A program made the translations under genes and the position numbers. A stretch of 64,000 bases of DNA from Rhabdornis inornatus (taxonomy: Eukaryota; Chordata; Aves; Passeriformes; Rhabdornithidae). Where the stretch lies: positions 310,001 through 374,000 of the forward strand of contig VWZS01002401.1 of NCBI GenBank assembly GCA_013397075.1, in the 5' to 3' direction. The notes beneath the pieces were generated by a model, which ran no database searches, was not told where the DNA came from, and saw only the letters and a list, made by a program, of their open reading frames with translations. Positions 1 through 10,776 of this stretch are shown piece after piece. The first letter of the stretch is position 1; each line of letters begins with the position of its first letter.

Positions 1-3000
1 GTGAGAGACAACAGTACACGATTTTTTGTCGATAGCATAATGATTTAAAAGCCTTTTCTCCAGGGCATGGCATCTTTTCCTAGCTGAAAGGGCAAGCTTA
101 GGCTATTGCAACATTAAACAGCTGATGAATGACCTTGTTGTCACACTTGTTTTAGGGATTGATCATGTCCAATTAATTCCTAGAAGAAATCAATTGTTCG
201 TACCTAGCTCATTTACATTAATAAGAAAATATTAATGACTCCACTGCCTTTAAGTATTGAAAAGAGAGGCTGCATTCACATTTCAGCCTACTGGTCATTA
301 AAGAGGATTCATTATCTCCTCATATGAGAGCAAAACAAATACAATTTTTCCCCAGTTATTCAGCATTAAAACCAAGTATTTATCTAGGTATTTAACTGAC
401 AACTGAATCATACAGCAAATAATCTTGCACTGTTGGCTAATTTTTATGGGTGTAATATTTATTATGCATGATAGAAAGCACATGATAATTTTCTTCCATT
501 GCTAACTTCACTTTAAGAGAAGAACTACGCACAGGAACTCAAGACCGCAATCATCATTTCCCGTTCCGAGTCCAACACACTGTAAGAGGAACAATGATAC
601 AAACGTGCAGGTGAAAGCAGCACATATTTCATTACTGGAAATTATCCTTACAAAAACATTCAAACAATCTTTGTGGTGGGATTTAAAAGTCATGATAATT
701 GCCAAAAACCTAAATAGCACTTTATTAAATGCTGGGATAAGTGTGTTTGTGAGCTACACTATGAATAGCCTACGTTTGAGCAATCATCCTGAACATTCTT
801 CCCAGAAAAGAAATATAATAGGAAGGTCTAGTTCAAGATAAGATTTAGATTTTGATTGCTACATTTTCTGTTCAGTGCATACTGTTACGATTTCTGCTAA
901 AATGTACTAGTTAAGTGCTACAGTAAATTGATCACATAATACTATGGAATTTATCATGTAATAGAAAAGGAATTTAAGAGCTGCATACCTAATATTATTA
1001 ATAAAATGGGCCTGTGGATAGAGACAGTTAGAGGATATGGTTTATATTATTACCTGATCCTAGATTACATTAAAGAGCTGTTAAAATTAGAATCGCAAGG
1101 ACAAAATAAACTTTCAATAGGATTTTTCAGTTGGGAACTTCTGACTAACACAACTATGGGTGTTTACTCCCTGCAGCCCTTCTCTTCTAGAAATGACCCT
1201 TGAGCTTGGATTCTCCCTTGGATCAGAAGTCCCAGCATATCTTTGCAGAGAGCCTCTGCTGCCACCCTCTTTGGTATCTGAGATTAATCAAAATACTAAG
1301 TAAGTAAAATGCCAGCCACCCTAAAGATTTAGGGACACAGATACCTAGTTGTGAAAGAACTGACACAACGGGAAACTTTCATTTTTTTCCTTCCATTTTT
1401 CAGAAACAGCAGAACTAAAATTAGCCATACAACTTTAACTTTCTAGTTAAACAGTGTCTGAAAATGTTACTTCCATGTGATTAAAATATTAGTCTGCCTT
1501 TGTGACCTAATAAATATTCTCCTACATATGAGAAGAAAAAACAAATCATCCTTTGAGCTCTCTGAAAAGAACATTAGACCCTTATTCACATATTTGGGAA
1601 AGGGCTGGCGGAAAGAAACGTGTGCAAAAAAAAAAATTCATGCTAATGCACTGTCACAATCAGGCTTGCATATTCACCTGAATAGTACCAATCTACTAAT
1701 ACTGTTTTCAGAAATGAACAGTTTCTTCTACATCATTTATCTTTATTCTAGTTCTGCATACATACTGCAAAATACTAGAATATATAATTTGCTTTCTTCT
1801 AGATTTTGCTTAGTACAAGGGAACAGACACTTCACAAGAAAAACAAGAAAAGAGGCAACTTTGTATCCAGACATCTCATGTCACTTGTGGAGTTACAGTT
1901 CTGTTTGACAAGGGGTTAAATTGTTTTTTCTTTCTTGGACGAAAAAAAAAAAAAATCAAACATCAGTAGTAGGAAAACGTCTAAGCTGTTAATTGGGCAA
2001 GTAAGATACTCCTGATGCATTCCACCATCCTTACCAATCTCCTAAAACACAAGCATAGCAGTTTCTGCAATCATCACTTAATAAATAGCAGAGATCTGCT
2101 TCTCCTTATTAAGGAAAAAAAAAAAAGGAGGAAGGTGATCGTGGAAGAGGCCTTAGCCTGTCATTTACAGTATCTTGCTTCTCATGATAGTTGAGATTGT
2201 CAAGAGTTTGCACATATGCAAATACATAGAGGGAGGAGGTTACAGACATGACACTTCCTCCTTTCCTGTTTACACTTTTATTAAAAATGGAGTTCCAGGA
2301 AAAATTCCTCATTTGCACAGCTACCTGGAGAACTCGACAAGCACGCTGAAATAATAGGGAATGTGGACCAGTGTATTTGTTCAATTAATACCATATGATT
2401 TTGGAATTTGGTAATCAGGGATCTGGCATCTCTTTCTAATGTATGTGGGACAGATTGGAACATTTTTGTGTAATTGCTATAACCAGGTGTTTTTGTCTCA
2501 CTGAGGTTAAACTACCTTTCACTATCCCTGTTTCTATACGGAAGACAGAATTAGAAATCAGTATATAAGGTTTACACCGGCCTGTCTCTTGCCTGTCCAT
2601 GCCCATGATTATTCCTTTACTTTCTTAATAAAGTCACTGATGTGCCTATTAATTCCAAGCTATGCCAGTAAAAAATTCTGTAGGTGCACTTAGTTAATAA
2701 AAGGTGCAACGAACACTACTAGAAAGGAAGACATATATCTTCATGAACTGAATTTTATAACATAAAGCTTAAGTTTATCAAAAAGCAAGACTTGAAATGC
2801 TGCAAAAAGAAACTCCCTACAAGGATCTGATTTATTCTAGAAACAATTAAGAGACTTAATTTATAGTGAACGTGTATAAGTAGGAAACATATCTAACCTG
2901 ACAAACAAAACTAAGACTTAACTCTCATTGAAATTTGTCCCAGAGATTCAGGTACCTGGGAACAGTAGATTTTAATAGTTGAGGTTTGGTTTGATACTAT

Positions 3001-4490
3001 AACATTTGTAAGGTTATTGCAATATTTGATAATCACCCTTAATGCACATCTGGGGAGAAGCAAATAACTTTGACTAGTATCTTTGGGTATATTATTCATC
3101 AGGAACCTCTGATAGTAGAAAGTATTCTAACACACAAAAAAATATTATGCCTGTTAAAAGCGTTAAGAGCAAGCTCAAGTGCAGAGTTTCCACACCAAAT
3201 GCCAAAACTACATAACACAGGGAACTGTGGCTAGACAACATAAATTCAAACTTCATGCTTTACACTTCTAAGCAGTTTTAAACACTGACAGATTTCAGAC
3301 AGATTTTTAGACAGATTCCTTTTTTTTGGCTACCACAGAAATACTGACTCAGTCAGGAGGTCCACTGACGTTGGTGTCTTTTAAGACTGACCACAAGTTC
3401 CAGAAGGGGCAACAACTCCATTTAAGACAGAGCAAGACAACTGCCACAGCTGTATTTTTAGAATATGTTCATCCACAGACCTCCATAACTTCATTGTTTC
3501 ACTGATGTGACATAGCAAGGAATACAAAGAAAACAGTTGTATTTTTGACAGGTTAGTAGCATGTTCTTCTAACTATATAAAGATTGCTACCTCCAAGTAT
3601 CTCTTCTGTTTTAGAATGGGTGAAGAATAGAACTTATTTATGTCTGTAATTACTTCCATACAAGTTCAAATAAGCATCATTTGTTTTCCCAGATAAACAG
3701 TATTCAATGCTTGTACTAATTGCTTCCATTTCAAAACCACAAGATTCTTCCCACTCTAGTTCTGCCATACAGAAATATCTGCCACAGTTATATACACTAC
3801 TTCTTGTCATAAGACAGACTACTACTCAAATTAACTTCAATACAGTTTATACATTTAATAGCTTGTTTGCTTTCTTTAAGCTTATAAGCATAATTGAAGA
3901 ATCTTCTAACGCCTCCTACACAGCTTTTGCAACAAAAGAAAGAGATGTATCAATTGATCTTGCAACTGTGAGAATATGGTCTACAGGAACTCGGAAAGGT
4001 CCTCCACACAAAAGATTAATGAGTAACTCTCTTTTGGCAGTAGTTACATATGTTTGCCTCATCTTCCTTGGCTATTCTCTTTTTATACTGCTCACTTTTG
4101 GTAATACTAGTTTACAGAGCTAAATATACACATTACTTCTCCATTACAGTACTCAATTTAATGAAAGTGGAAAGGCAGAAACTACACTGTTCAAGTTTCC
4201 TCACAGAAACAGATAAAACATAATGTAACAGAGGGGAAAAATATTATATATACTATATATCACATATTTTATACATACAATTACATAATATTTTGTATAT
4301 AAACAGAGTTTTATATATAATACATATTATACATACATGTAATAAAAAAGTTTGCTGTTTACTCATTTTTCTGCTTGACAAATCAATGAATCATGTAATA
4401 AATTATGGAAGTGGGAAAAAAACCACAAAGAACATCCTACATTTTACTGCCATTTTCTTCGGAAATAACTGCATATTATCAAATAATATA
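1..4490. other. AT-rich intergenic DNA beyond the FANCF 3' end
   Basis: I see no exon, RNA gene or recognisable transposon here. The open frames are short, carry no family motif and lie in AT-rich sequence. A 143-codon frame at 1477-1908 lacks any protein signature and contains oligo-A runs. In mammals SLC17A6 lies on this side of FANCF, but no part of it is recognisable in these bases. Confidence 0.6.
4240..4342. repeat. AT-rich simple repeat (TATA/TACATA type)
   Basis: About 100 bases composed almost entirely of A and T, with repeated TATATA, TACATA and ATATTATA words. It is a degenerate microsatellite in the DNA downstream of FANCF, and no function is apparent. Confidence 0.8.
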
Positions 4491-4798
4491 CAAACTAAGA
4501 GTTTTATTTCAGAACTTTTCAAGAAGCTTTCCACTTGTTTCCTCTCACTTTCTTCACTGACCCTGGGGTCAGAGCTATAGAAGCATCGATGTGGCCACCA
4601 GAGTAGGCAGCCCAATGAAGACAACCACTACTAAACGAACCCTGAATTTGTGTTTTCCACATTTAAAACTCCGGCCTCCCTTTGAACTTTTGCTCAGCCT
4701 CCAACATCTAGAAAAATTACCACCACGACCATATCTGAACTGCCATATTTTCTAAACAGAAAACTACTCCATATTTGAGCAGAAAGGATTTTCTTCAT

Positions 4799-4804
4799 TT
4801 TATT
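4799..4804 (-). terminator. FANCF: Candidate FANCF polyadenylation signal
   Basis: TTTATT on the plus strand reads AATAAA on the minus strand, about 245 bases past the FANCF stop codon. A minus-strand GT-rich stretch (plus-strand ACCACCACGACCA near 4720-4733) follows, as expected for a cleavage region although somewhat distant. A second AATAAA on the same strand lies at 4503-4508 and could give a longer 3' UTR. The hexamer is common in AT-rich DNA, so use of either site is inferred. Confidence 0.5.
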
Positions 4805-5049
4805 TGACAATTAACCAGCAAGTACTGAAAAGGAAGACCTTTCCGGTGTTGACCAGAAATGACAGTACAATTACAAGAAAACACCAGGCCTCCCTGAAAG
4901 ACTTCAGAAACAGATGCGGTCAGAATCGTGATCAGTCTCAATTACATCTGGTTTTCAACGAAGTGTAGTTGTCTCGCCTTTCACATCAAATAAAGTTAAC
5001 CAGATTTGCTTGATTTTTTAAGTTTTAATGTTGCTTTTGTGTTCGTGCA

Positions 5050-6126
5050 CTAGTAGCCTACTTCCATCAGTAAGTCAGTCCACACACTCAGGCCACAGAC
5101 TTTAAAGTCTCCATCTTGTGTCCTCAGGAGTTTCAGAGCAGCTTGGGTCTGTTCTTTAAGCAGTGTGGATCCCTGACAGAGGCAGCTGAAGCGCTGCCTT
5201 AATTCTTCCCAAGATAATTCAGCTTTGTCAAGGCAACTTTTAACCCACCGTCCTTGCAAGGGGTCATAGATCAAATGGCTTCCCCAGCTGGTTAAGAGGT
5301 CCAAATAAGATCTGCTTAACTGGGAATAGTGACCAGCGAGGAAGGCAAGATGGGAACCTGGGAGGCAAAGGCAGAAGGCAGAAAATCGCTCCTGGGTGGC
5401 CAGCAGCCAGGAAAGCAGCAGCCCGGCGGTGCATCCGTCCCCTGCAGCACTCTCCTGGTACCCGTCTAGGCTGCTCCCATCCCGACTCCTGCCTCCAGCC
5501 TGCTCAGAGCCAGGCCCCTGCTGCAGCAGAGCCAGCGCCGCCGCCACGACCTCGAAGGCGCGGGGCTGGGGCAGCTGCTCCAGAACACCGCACAGCCAAC
5601 GCAGCCGCCCCGCGGCCTCCCGCACCTCCCGGCCCTCCTCCCGCAGCCGGCTCAGGAGCAGCTGCGCCTCTGCCTGCAGCTGCGCCTCCGGCCCGGGGGG
5701 ACGCCGCGGCGGGCGGCGGGGCAGCGCCAGCAGGCAGGCCGCGGCCTTGCGGCGGGCGAGCAGCTCCGGGCCGCGGGGCTCGGGGCCGGTCCCCGCGCCG
5801 GGACACTGCAGGAGGCTGCGGAGCAGGCGGCGGCAGGCGGCGGGCGGTAAAGCGCGGTTCTCCAGAAGCGCCAGCCCCAACAGCTGTGGGCAGCGGCCCA
5901 GTGTGGAGAAGCCGAGCAGAGGGTACGGCTGAGACCGGCGCAGCCGCCGCCCGACGGCCTCCCGGAGCTGGGGCCGGGCACGGAACCGGTCATAAAGATG
6001 TTGGAAATACCGGGCCCACTCTAGAGCCCTGTCCAGGGTGAGGGAGTCCCAGTCCCGTACCAGCGCAGAGCGGGATACAGCCAGGAGCGCCGGCAGCTGC
6101 TCCACCTGCCCCAGCACCACCTCCAT
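5050..6126 (-). CDS. FANCF: Fanconi anaemia complementation group F protein (FANCF), single exon, complete
   Basis: This 358-residue intact frame matches FANCF, which is also intronless in mammals (about 374 residues in human). FANCF is a nuclear helical adaptor of the Fanconi anaemia core complex. It links the FANCC/FANCE pair and FANCG to FANCM and supports FANCD2-FANCI monoubiquitination in crosslink repair. Diagnostic stretches are the N-terminal block LTLDRALEWARYFQHLYDRF (29-48), LLENRAL (87-93), YLDLLTSWG (274-282) with the following YDPLQGRWV, WEELRQRFSCLCQ (306-318), and the C-terminal DGDFKVCGLSVWTDLL (338-353). Residues 105-175 are Ala/Arg/Pro/Leu-rich and very high in G+C. Residues 203-232 form a Gly/Ser-rich linker and are probably the least conserved part. 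The start has a strong Kozak context (GCC before ATG, G after it) and sits right before the conserved N-terminal helix. The stop is TAG. Frames on the opposite strand are shadows of its GC-rich composition. No frameshift is seen. Confidence 0.95.
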   Translation of the reverse strand: MEVVLGQVEQLPALLAVSRSALVRDWDSLTLDRALEWARYFQHLYDRFRARPQLREAVGRRLRRSQPYPLLGFSTLGRCPQLLGLALLENRALPPAACRRLLRSLLQCPGAGTGPEPRGPELLARRKAAACLLALPRRPPRRPPGPEAQLQAEAQLLLSRLREEGREVREAAGRLRWLCGVLEQLPQPRAFEVVAAALALLQQGPGSEQAGGRSRDGSSLDGYQESAAGDGCTAGLLLSWLLATQERFSAFCLCLPGSHLAFLAGHYSQLSRSYLDLLTSWGSHLIYDPLQGRWVKSCLDKAELSWEELRQRFSCLCQGSTLLKEQTQAALKLLRTQDGDFKVCGLSVWTDLLMEVGY

Positions 6127-6320
6127 GGCCCAGCCTTGGCGCTACGGGTTTGAGCGGGCTCCTGCCGGGAGCCGGGGCCAGGCCGAGCCGCGGAGGGACG
6201 GCGTTTGTAGCTCCATTGGCTGAGCGGGACGTCAATCCGATGCGGATCGAGCTTTTGTTACAGCAGGCGTCACTCACCTTCCGGCTGAGCGCCCGGCCAG
6301 GAGCGGGAAATGGAGCCGAA
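5450..6320. other. CpG island covering the 5' half and promoter of FANCF
   Basis: CpG dinucleotides are dense from about 5.45 kb to 6.32 kb and become rare on both sides. The island spans the first two thirds of the FANCF coding sequence plus about 200 bases upstream, as expected for a housekeeping repair gene. The edges are judged by eye. Confidence 0.8.
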
Positions 6321-6330
6321 TTAAAATGAT
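6127..6330 (-). promoter_or_regulatory. FANCF: Putative FANCF promoter with CCAAT box and CRE-like site
   Basis: Upstream of the FANCF start, the minus strand has a CCAAT box (plus-strand ATTGG, 6215-6219) about 90 bases before the ATG. A CRE/ATF-like TGACGTC (plus-strand GACGTCA, 6228-6234) follows 8 bases further upstream. This NF-Y plus CRE arrangement is typical of TATA-less CpG-island promoters. No TATA box is seen nearby. The 5' UTR and transcription start are not determined. Confidence 0.55.
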
Positions 6331-6349
6331 AAAAACTGAGCACGAATAA

Positions 6350-6365
6350 TTTTTTTTTTTTTTTT
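6350..6365. repeat. 16-base poly(T) run upstream of FANCF
   Basis: An uninterrupted run of 16 T (poly-A on the FANCF sense strand) marks the sharp switch from the CpG island to AT-rich intergenic DNA. It may be the remnant of a retroposon tail or simply a homopolymer, since no adjoining element is recognisable. Confidence 0.85.
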
Positions 6366-6599
6366 ACAGTAAATCATTCTCCTCTATGCCTTTCACCATC
6401 TTTGGTGCCCTCTTTTGGACGCTTTACAGTAGCTTTATTTCTTTATCATATCGTGTCGACCAAAACCACACACGAGTCGAGGTGAGGCTGCACCAGAGCA
6501 GAGCAGGACAATCACCTCCCGCGACCAGCCCGTCTGTCTATGCTAAGAGGCATAGAACAATCTGTAGCATGGTATTCCTAAACATCCCCTAAAAAATAA

Positions 6600-7520
6600 A
6601 CCTCTTAAGGAGCAAAGCCCCCCTGCCCCATCATTGGAAGTTTTGAAACTTCCCAATTTCAGTGGTAGCTCAGGCCCTGGAAGGCAGCCATGCCCAAGCT
6701 CAGCAGGGAACAGGGCTGCCCATCACTGCACACAGCTGAGTGTTCTGCCAGGGGCTGGGCTCACCGTAATGCCCCACCAATTAATATCTTCATTAGTGAT
6801 TCCCCAGGGCACCAGGCCTTCTCCGAGTACCTGTACCAAGCCTCTGGCCGCCTGCAGGAATAATGGCAGACACCTGCCCTGGCTGCCTGGGCACCAGTGC
6901 TGCTGGGATTTCCCACACAGATGCCCCCAGACAACACGGAAACTGTAACAGCTCCTCTCTGCAGTGACAAGAGGTGACTCCTCGACTTCTACCTCTGCCA
7001 GCTGAAGGACAAATTTACACAGCAAGCAAGTTAGGCGTGACTTGACACAGCCTATGTGTTGGGGTGACTGTTCTCAGGTGCTTGCCTAATGTCCTTTGTC
7101 TCAAGGGCTTCCACTCAGCTGGGTTGCAGGTTCGTTCCCTCCATCCTCATCTCCTTGGCAGAGCTACACTATGTGTTCCTGTAGAGTGTGGAAGTGAGCA
7201 GGCTGGTCTGGCTTCTGGCAGTTTCCACAGATGCACCCTGTGCTCCTGCTCCTCAGGGTTGCAGCGGTGGCATCCGTATGCTGGAGCTGGGAGGTTTGGG
7301 AGCTGCTGGATATTCCTCTAGAAGTTTGCCAGCCCTGTGGCATAATCCTAACCACTGGAGCAGGTCTGGAGGCAGCAGAGTGGCCTGGTGACTGCCTGGG
7401 GAGCCCCTGGTGCCTTTGGCTGATCTGGGCTGCAGCTATGCCCAGGAAAGGAGGGTGGAAACCCTTCTCACCCATCCTGTGACATGGCCCTGTGTCCAGT
7501 TGGGGACAAGACTACCAACC
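6600..7520. other. Unassigned GC-richer block, possibly decayed mobile element or exon of a non-coding RNA
   Basis: This block is visibly richer in G and C than its surroundings, with many CTGG, CAGC and CCTGG words, and carries overlapping frames of 65-105 codons on both strands. None resembles a known protein to me. The CpG content is ordinary, so it is not an extension of the FANCF island. It could be an old LTR or other repeat, or an untranslated exon. The boundaries are approximate. Confidence 0.35.
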
Positions 7521-8730
7521 TGCCTGAGCAACTCCTTTAGCTTTCTGAAAGGCACTAGCAACACCTGGCATAGTAAATGAGTCTGACTGGAATTTACTGC
7601 AGGAACCAGCAACAGAAACCAAACTATAAAGCTCTGAGCTACAGTACTGCAGGGTAAACGATAATGCTCTTTGAAAGACCGTTATGCATCCTCATGTAGA
7701 ATGTATGGTCTGTACATACAAATAGCTTCCTCCAAGTTTGTTATTAAACAAATTTCATTTTTGGGTGATGGAGTGTGCAAGGACTCTTGGTAGCTTAGAT
7801 AGTAAGGGACATGACACTTGGTAGCTCTAACTTCAAACTAGCATGGGTGAAAGATGAGAAAGGTCAACAACTTGCTTCTACTGCTTTCTTTTCCACTAAG
7901 AAAAACTGAAATGTGTGGACAGAGCCACTGAAGCCATTAGAATTCTGTGTCTCACTAGGAACATGCTGAGATCTTGTCTCATGTCCACAGGTCCTTGCCC
8001 TAAAAGTGACATCAAAGCTGTTGGTGACAAGCTTCTCTAATTCACATCACGCTTCGAAAACAAAGCAAAAGACAGATTAATAAAATTTTAAGTAAGGGTG
8101 TAGATACTAAGCTACCCTCTGTAGACCCTCTTGTAGACTGCCCTAGATGGTTGTTTAGTACCATCTTTAAGTACACTCACTAAAACAGGTGTCTCATCTG
8201 AGTTATTATCCTATTTTCTTACTCCAGTCCTATTTTCTTATTTCCTATTTTTCTTATTTCTTACTTAAAAAAACGTGAAGCTGTAGGCTTGATGCTCTAG
8301 GTAACCTCTAATACAGGCATTGGAGTGAAATTCCATGGCCCTTGATTGTGATTGAAGCAGCTCATAAAAACCACTCAATGTCTATGAATATAATGTGTCT
8401 TAAGGTATCATTCTAAAATATATGGTTTTCCCCCGAAAAATCTCTTTTAAGTTTTCTGTTAGCTATTAAACATAGAATTGGCTACAATATCTCTTGTCTA
8501 GAAATTTATTGCATTGTTAACAATGGAATTGCTATTGTAATTAATAACTTCATACTTACATATCATCTGCCTTACCTGTATATTCCAATGCATATTATAA
8601 AACAATATACCATGAAGAGAAGATGCAGCATGCAAACGTCGCAGTTACATACAGTTGAGTGTAGCACTTTGAGATGTTACTTTGTGTTTTACTTAAATGG
8701 AAAAGTGACAGAAACTTAGATTGGTTGGAA

Positions 8731-8792
8731 TATAATTGAATATTATGTATATGGTATGTAATATGTAATATATACATATACATGTATATATA
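8731..8792. repeat. TATA/TGTA-type microsatellite
   Basis: A run of TATGTA, ATATGTAATATA and TACATATACATGTATATATA words. It is a degenerate AT-alternating simple repeat in intergenic DNA. Confidence 0.75.
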
Positions 8793-10694
8793 GGCTTCTC
8801 TGGTTTAATATGGCACATCTTGAATGAACGGTTGTGGCACAGAGGAAAAAAACTGTTTCAGTGAATTTCATGTTTTATTTTGGTAAGGATGTTTTTGGAG
8901 GTGCATATGCTCCATGTCATAAAGAAGAAAGGATATTTCCCTTTACATCAGACAACTTTTCACAAAAAAAGTTTCACATTATTGTTCTTTTTCTTGACTG
9001 GGCAAAGCATATGGGTTTAAATCCTGTGAATATCTCTATATCTCTCATTTGAAAGAAATCAAATCGCAGCACTGGGCAACTAACAAAACAGGTTGTGAAA
9101 ATTGAAGTAGTCTGGGGAAAACAGTTATCAGGAATTTTCTTGCATGTGAAAAGAGATGGCCTGTGTGTTTTGGTGGGTCTCTGTAGAGCTGATTGAAAAA
9201 TTAAATTTGCATTTTACGAAAACTCTAAATATTTCAGCATTTTTTTAAACTTAGTATTAAAGTTCTAAATATCAGCATTTTTCATCAAAAGGGCACAAGT
9301 TGGCATCTCTGTAATAAAACGGTTCATGCAAAAAGATGTTTCTGTATTTCTAAGTATTGCAGCTGCATTTGGAGTCTCTTGTCATGATCAAGATGCATAT
9401 AATGGAAAATGGAGCCTAATATGAAGAAGCAGCAGAGTTTTGCATTGGAGTTTTAGAATGCATTATAAAATTATTTTGAGGAACAAAAAAAGAAACAAGG
9501 TGTCAATGAGATGGTTATGATTCTGTTGCACTGCAATAGCATAAAACCATCTACACTCACCATTAAAGGAATTCCTTTTCTTCTCTGAAGTTTGTGTTAT
9601 TATTTGAGACCCTGACCATTCTCAGAGTGCATTTTAGGGTCTTCCACTGCAGGGGTGGGAACGATTGATCAGCTGGTGGTGGTACCATGTAGCAATCAAA
9701 TTAAATTGAAAAATGGGATTTTTTTCTTTAGACGTGAATTATTTGCATATGATTTTTAAGAGCTAGTACTCTCTTTCCTATGACCAGTCATAAAAAAGAG
9801 AGTGTAAGCTCTGCATGTACTAGCTACAGTGCTAGCTAAATCCATGTACTAGATCTAGCTAAGTAATAGCTTGCATAGCTATAGGGTTCTTCCTTAGTAA
9901 TCAACATTATTACTAAGCATCAAAATTTGTACTTACTGTCTATCAACTCATACTAAGACTGTTTCTACCTAATAGTATTGCTGAGTTGTATAGGTATGGT
10001 TTAAAAGTACCTGTACAGTGCTGAGTTGGTTTTCTATCTGAGGAACACCATAGGATAGCTGGGAAATACTTGGGAAGTAAGTACTGAGAGACTGAGGAGG
10101 TGAGGCAGAGAGTCAGTATTGGGGAGGGGGATAGGAAAGGGGAAGTTCATGCTAGGATGTCAAGAGACACAGTAGGGACACCGAGATGGGGCAGATAGAA
10201 TGGTGAGTGGATTTTCAGATAGCACTGTGCACAGAGTGTGCTTTCCTGCTTGATTACTTTTTTAAAAAGAACCCAGGAGTTTATTTCTAGGCTTCACATA
10301 AGTCTTTTATTGTTTGATATCAACCTGCTTCCGCTACTAATGATGCTTGTAGTAGTCTCTCATACTGTTTTATAGTGTGTTTGGATATGTATTCATGTTA
10401 TGTAAACTACACAGTCTCTCTATTTTTACCTAACAAGAAGTGAAACTTACAATGATACCTTAAAGAAAATCGTACAGAAGAATTATCACTTCATTACACA
10501 GTCTGAAAAAATAACCTTTGTTATGTCTTATTAAAAAACAAAGAAGAAAATAGAATAGAAAACAGGGTATATCTTAAATGATAGGCTAGAGCACAGATTT
10601 ACAATTGCAACACACTGGATTGTTTAGATGTTCGCTATATGCTTCTTCTAAGAGGATGTGATAGTAAGAACAGGGGTGGCCAGTGTTTCTTGTG

Positions 10695-10776
10695 TTGTAG
10701 GTTTTTGTTTCTGTTTTGTTGTTTTGTTTGTTTTTCCCTAATAAAGTCTATTCTGTGGTTTTTTTTTATTTTATCT
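10695..10776. repeat. T-rich low-complexity stretch (GTTTT type)
   Basis: Repeated GTTTT and GTTTG words followed by a longer T run. It is low-complexity sequence and may be the antisense of an old poly-A-rich tail, though no linked element is visible. Confidence 0.55.

Noticed and set aside
1477..1908. 143-codon plus-strand frame
   Set aside because: AT-rich, includes an oligo-A-encoded Lys run, no family signature, no exon boundaries.
3707..4123. 138-codon plus-strand frame with a hydrophobic C-terminus
   Set aside because: The apparent membrane helix comes from T-rich codons. No homology recognised and no gene context.
5396..5932. 178-codon plus-strand frame opposite FANCF
   Set aside because: Shadow of the GC-rich FANCF coding strand; Ser/Arg/Ala-biased with no homology.
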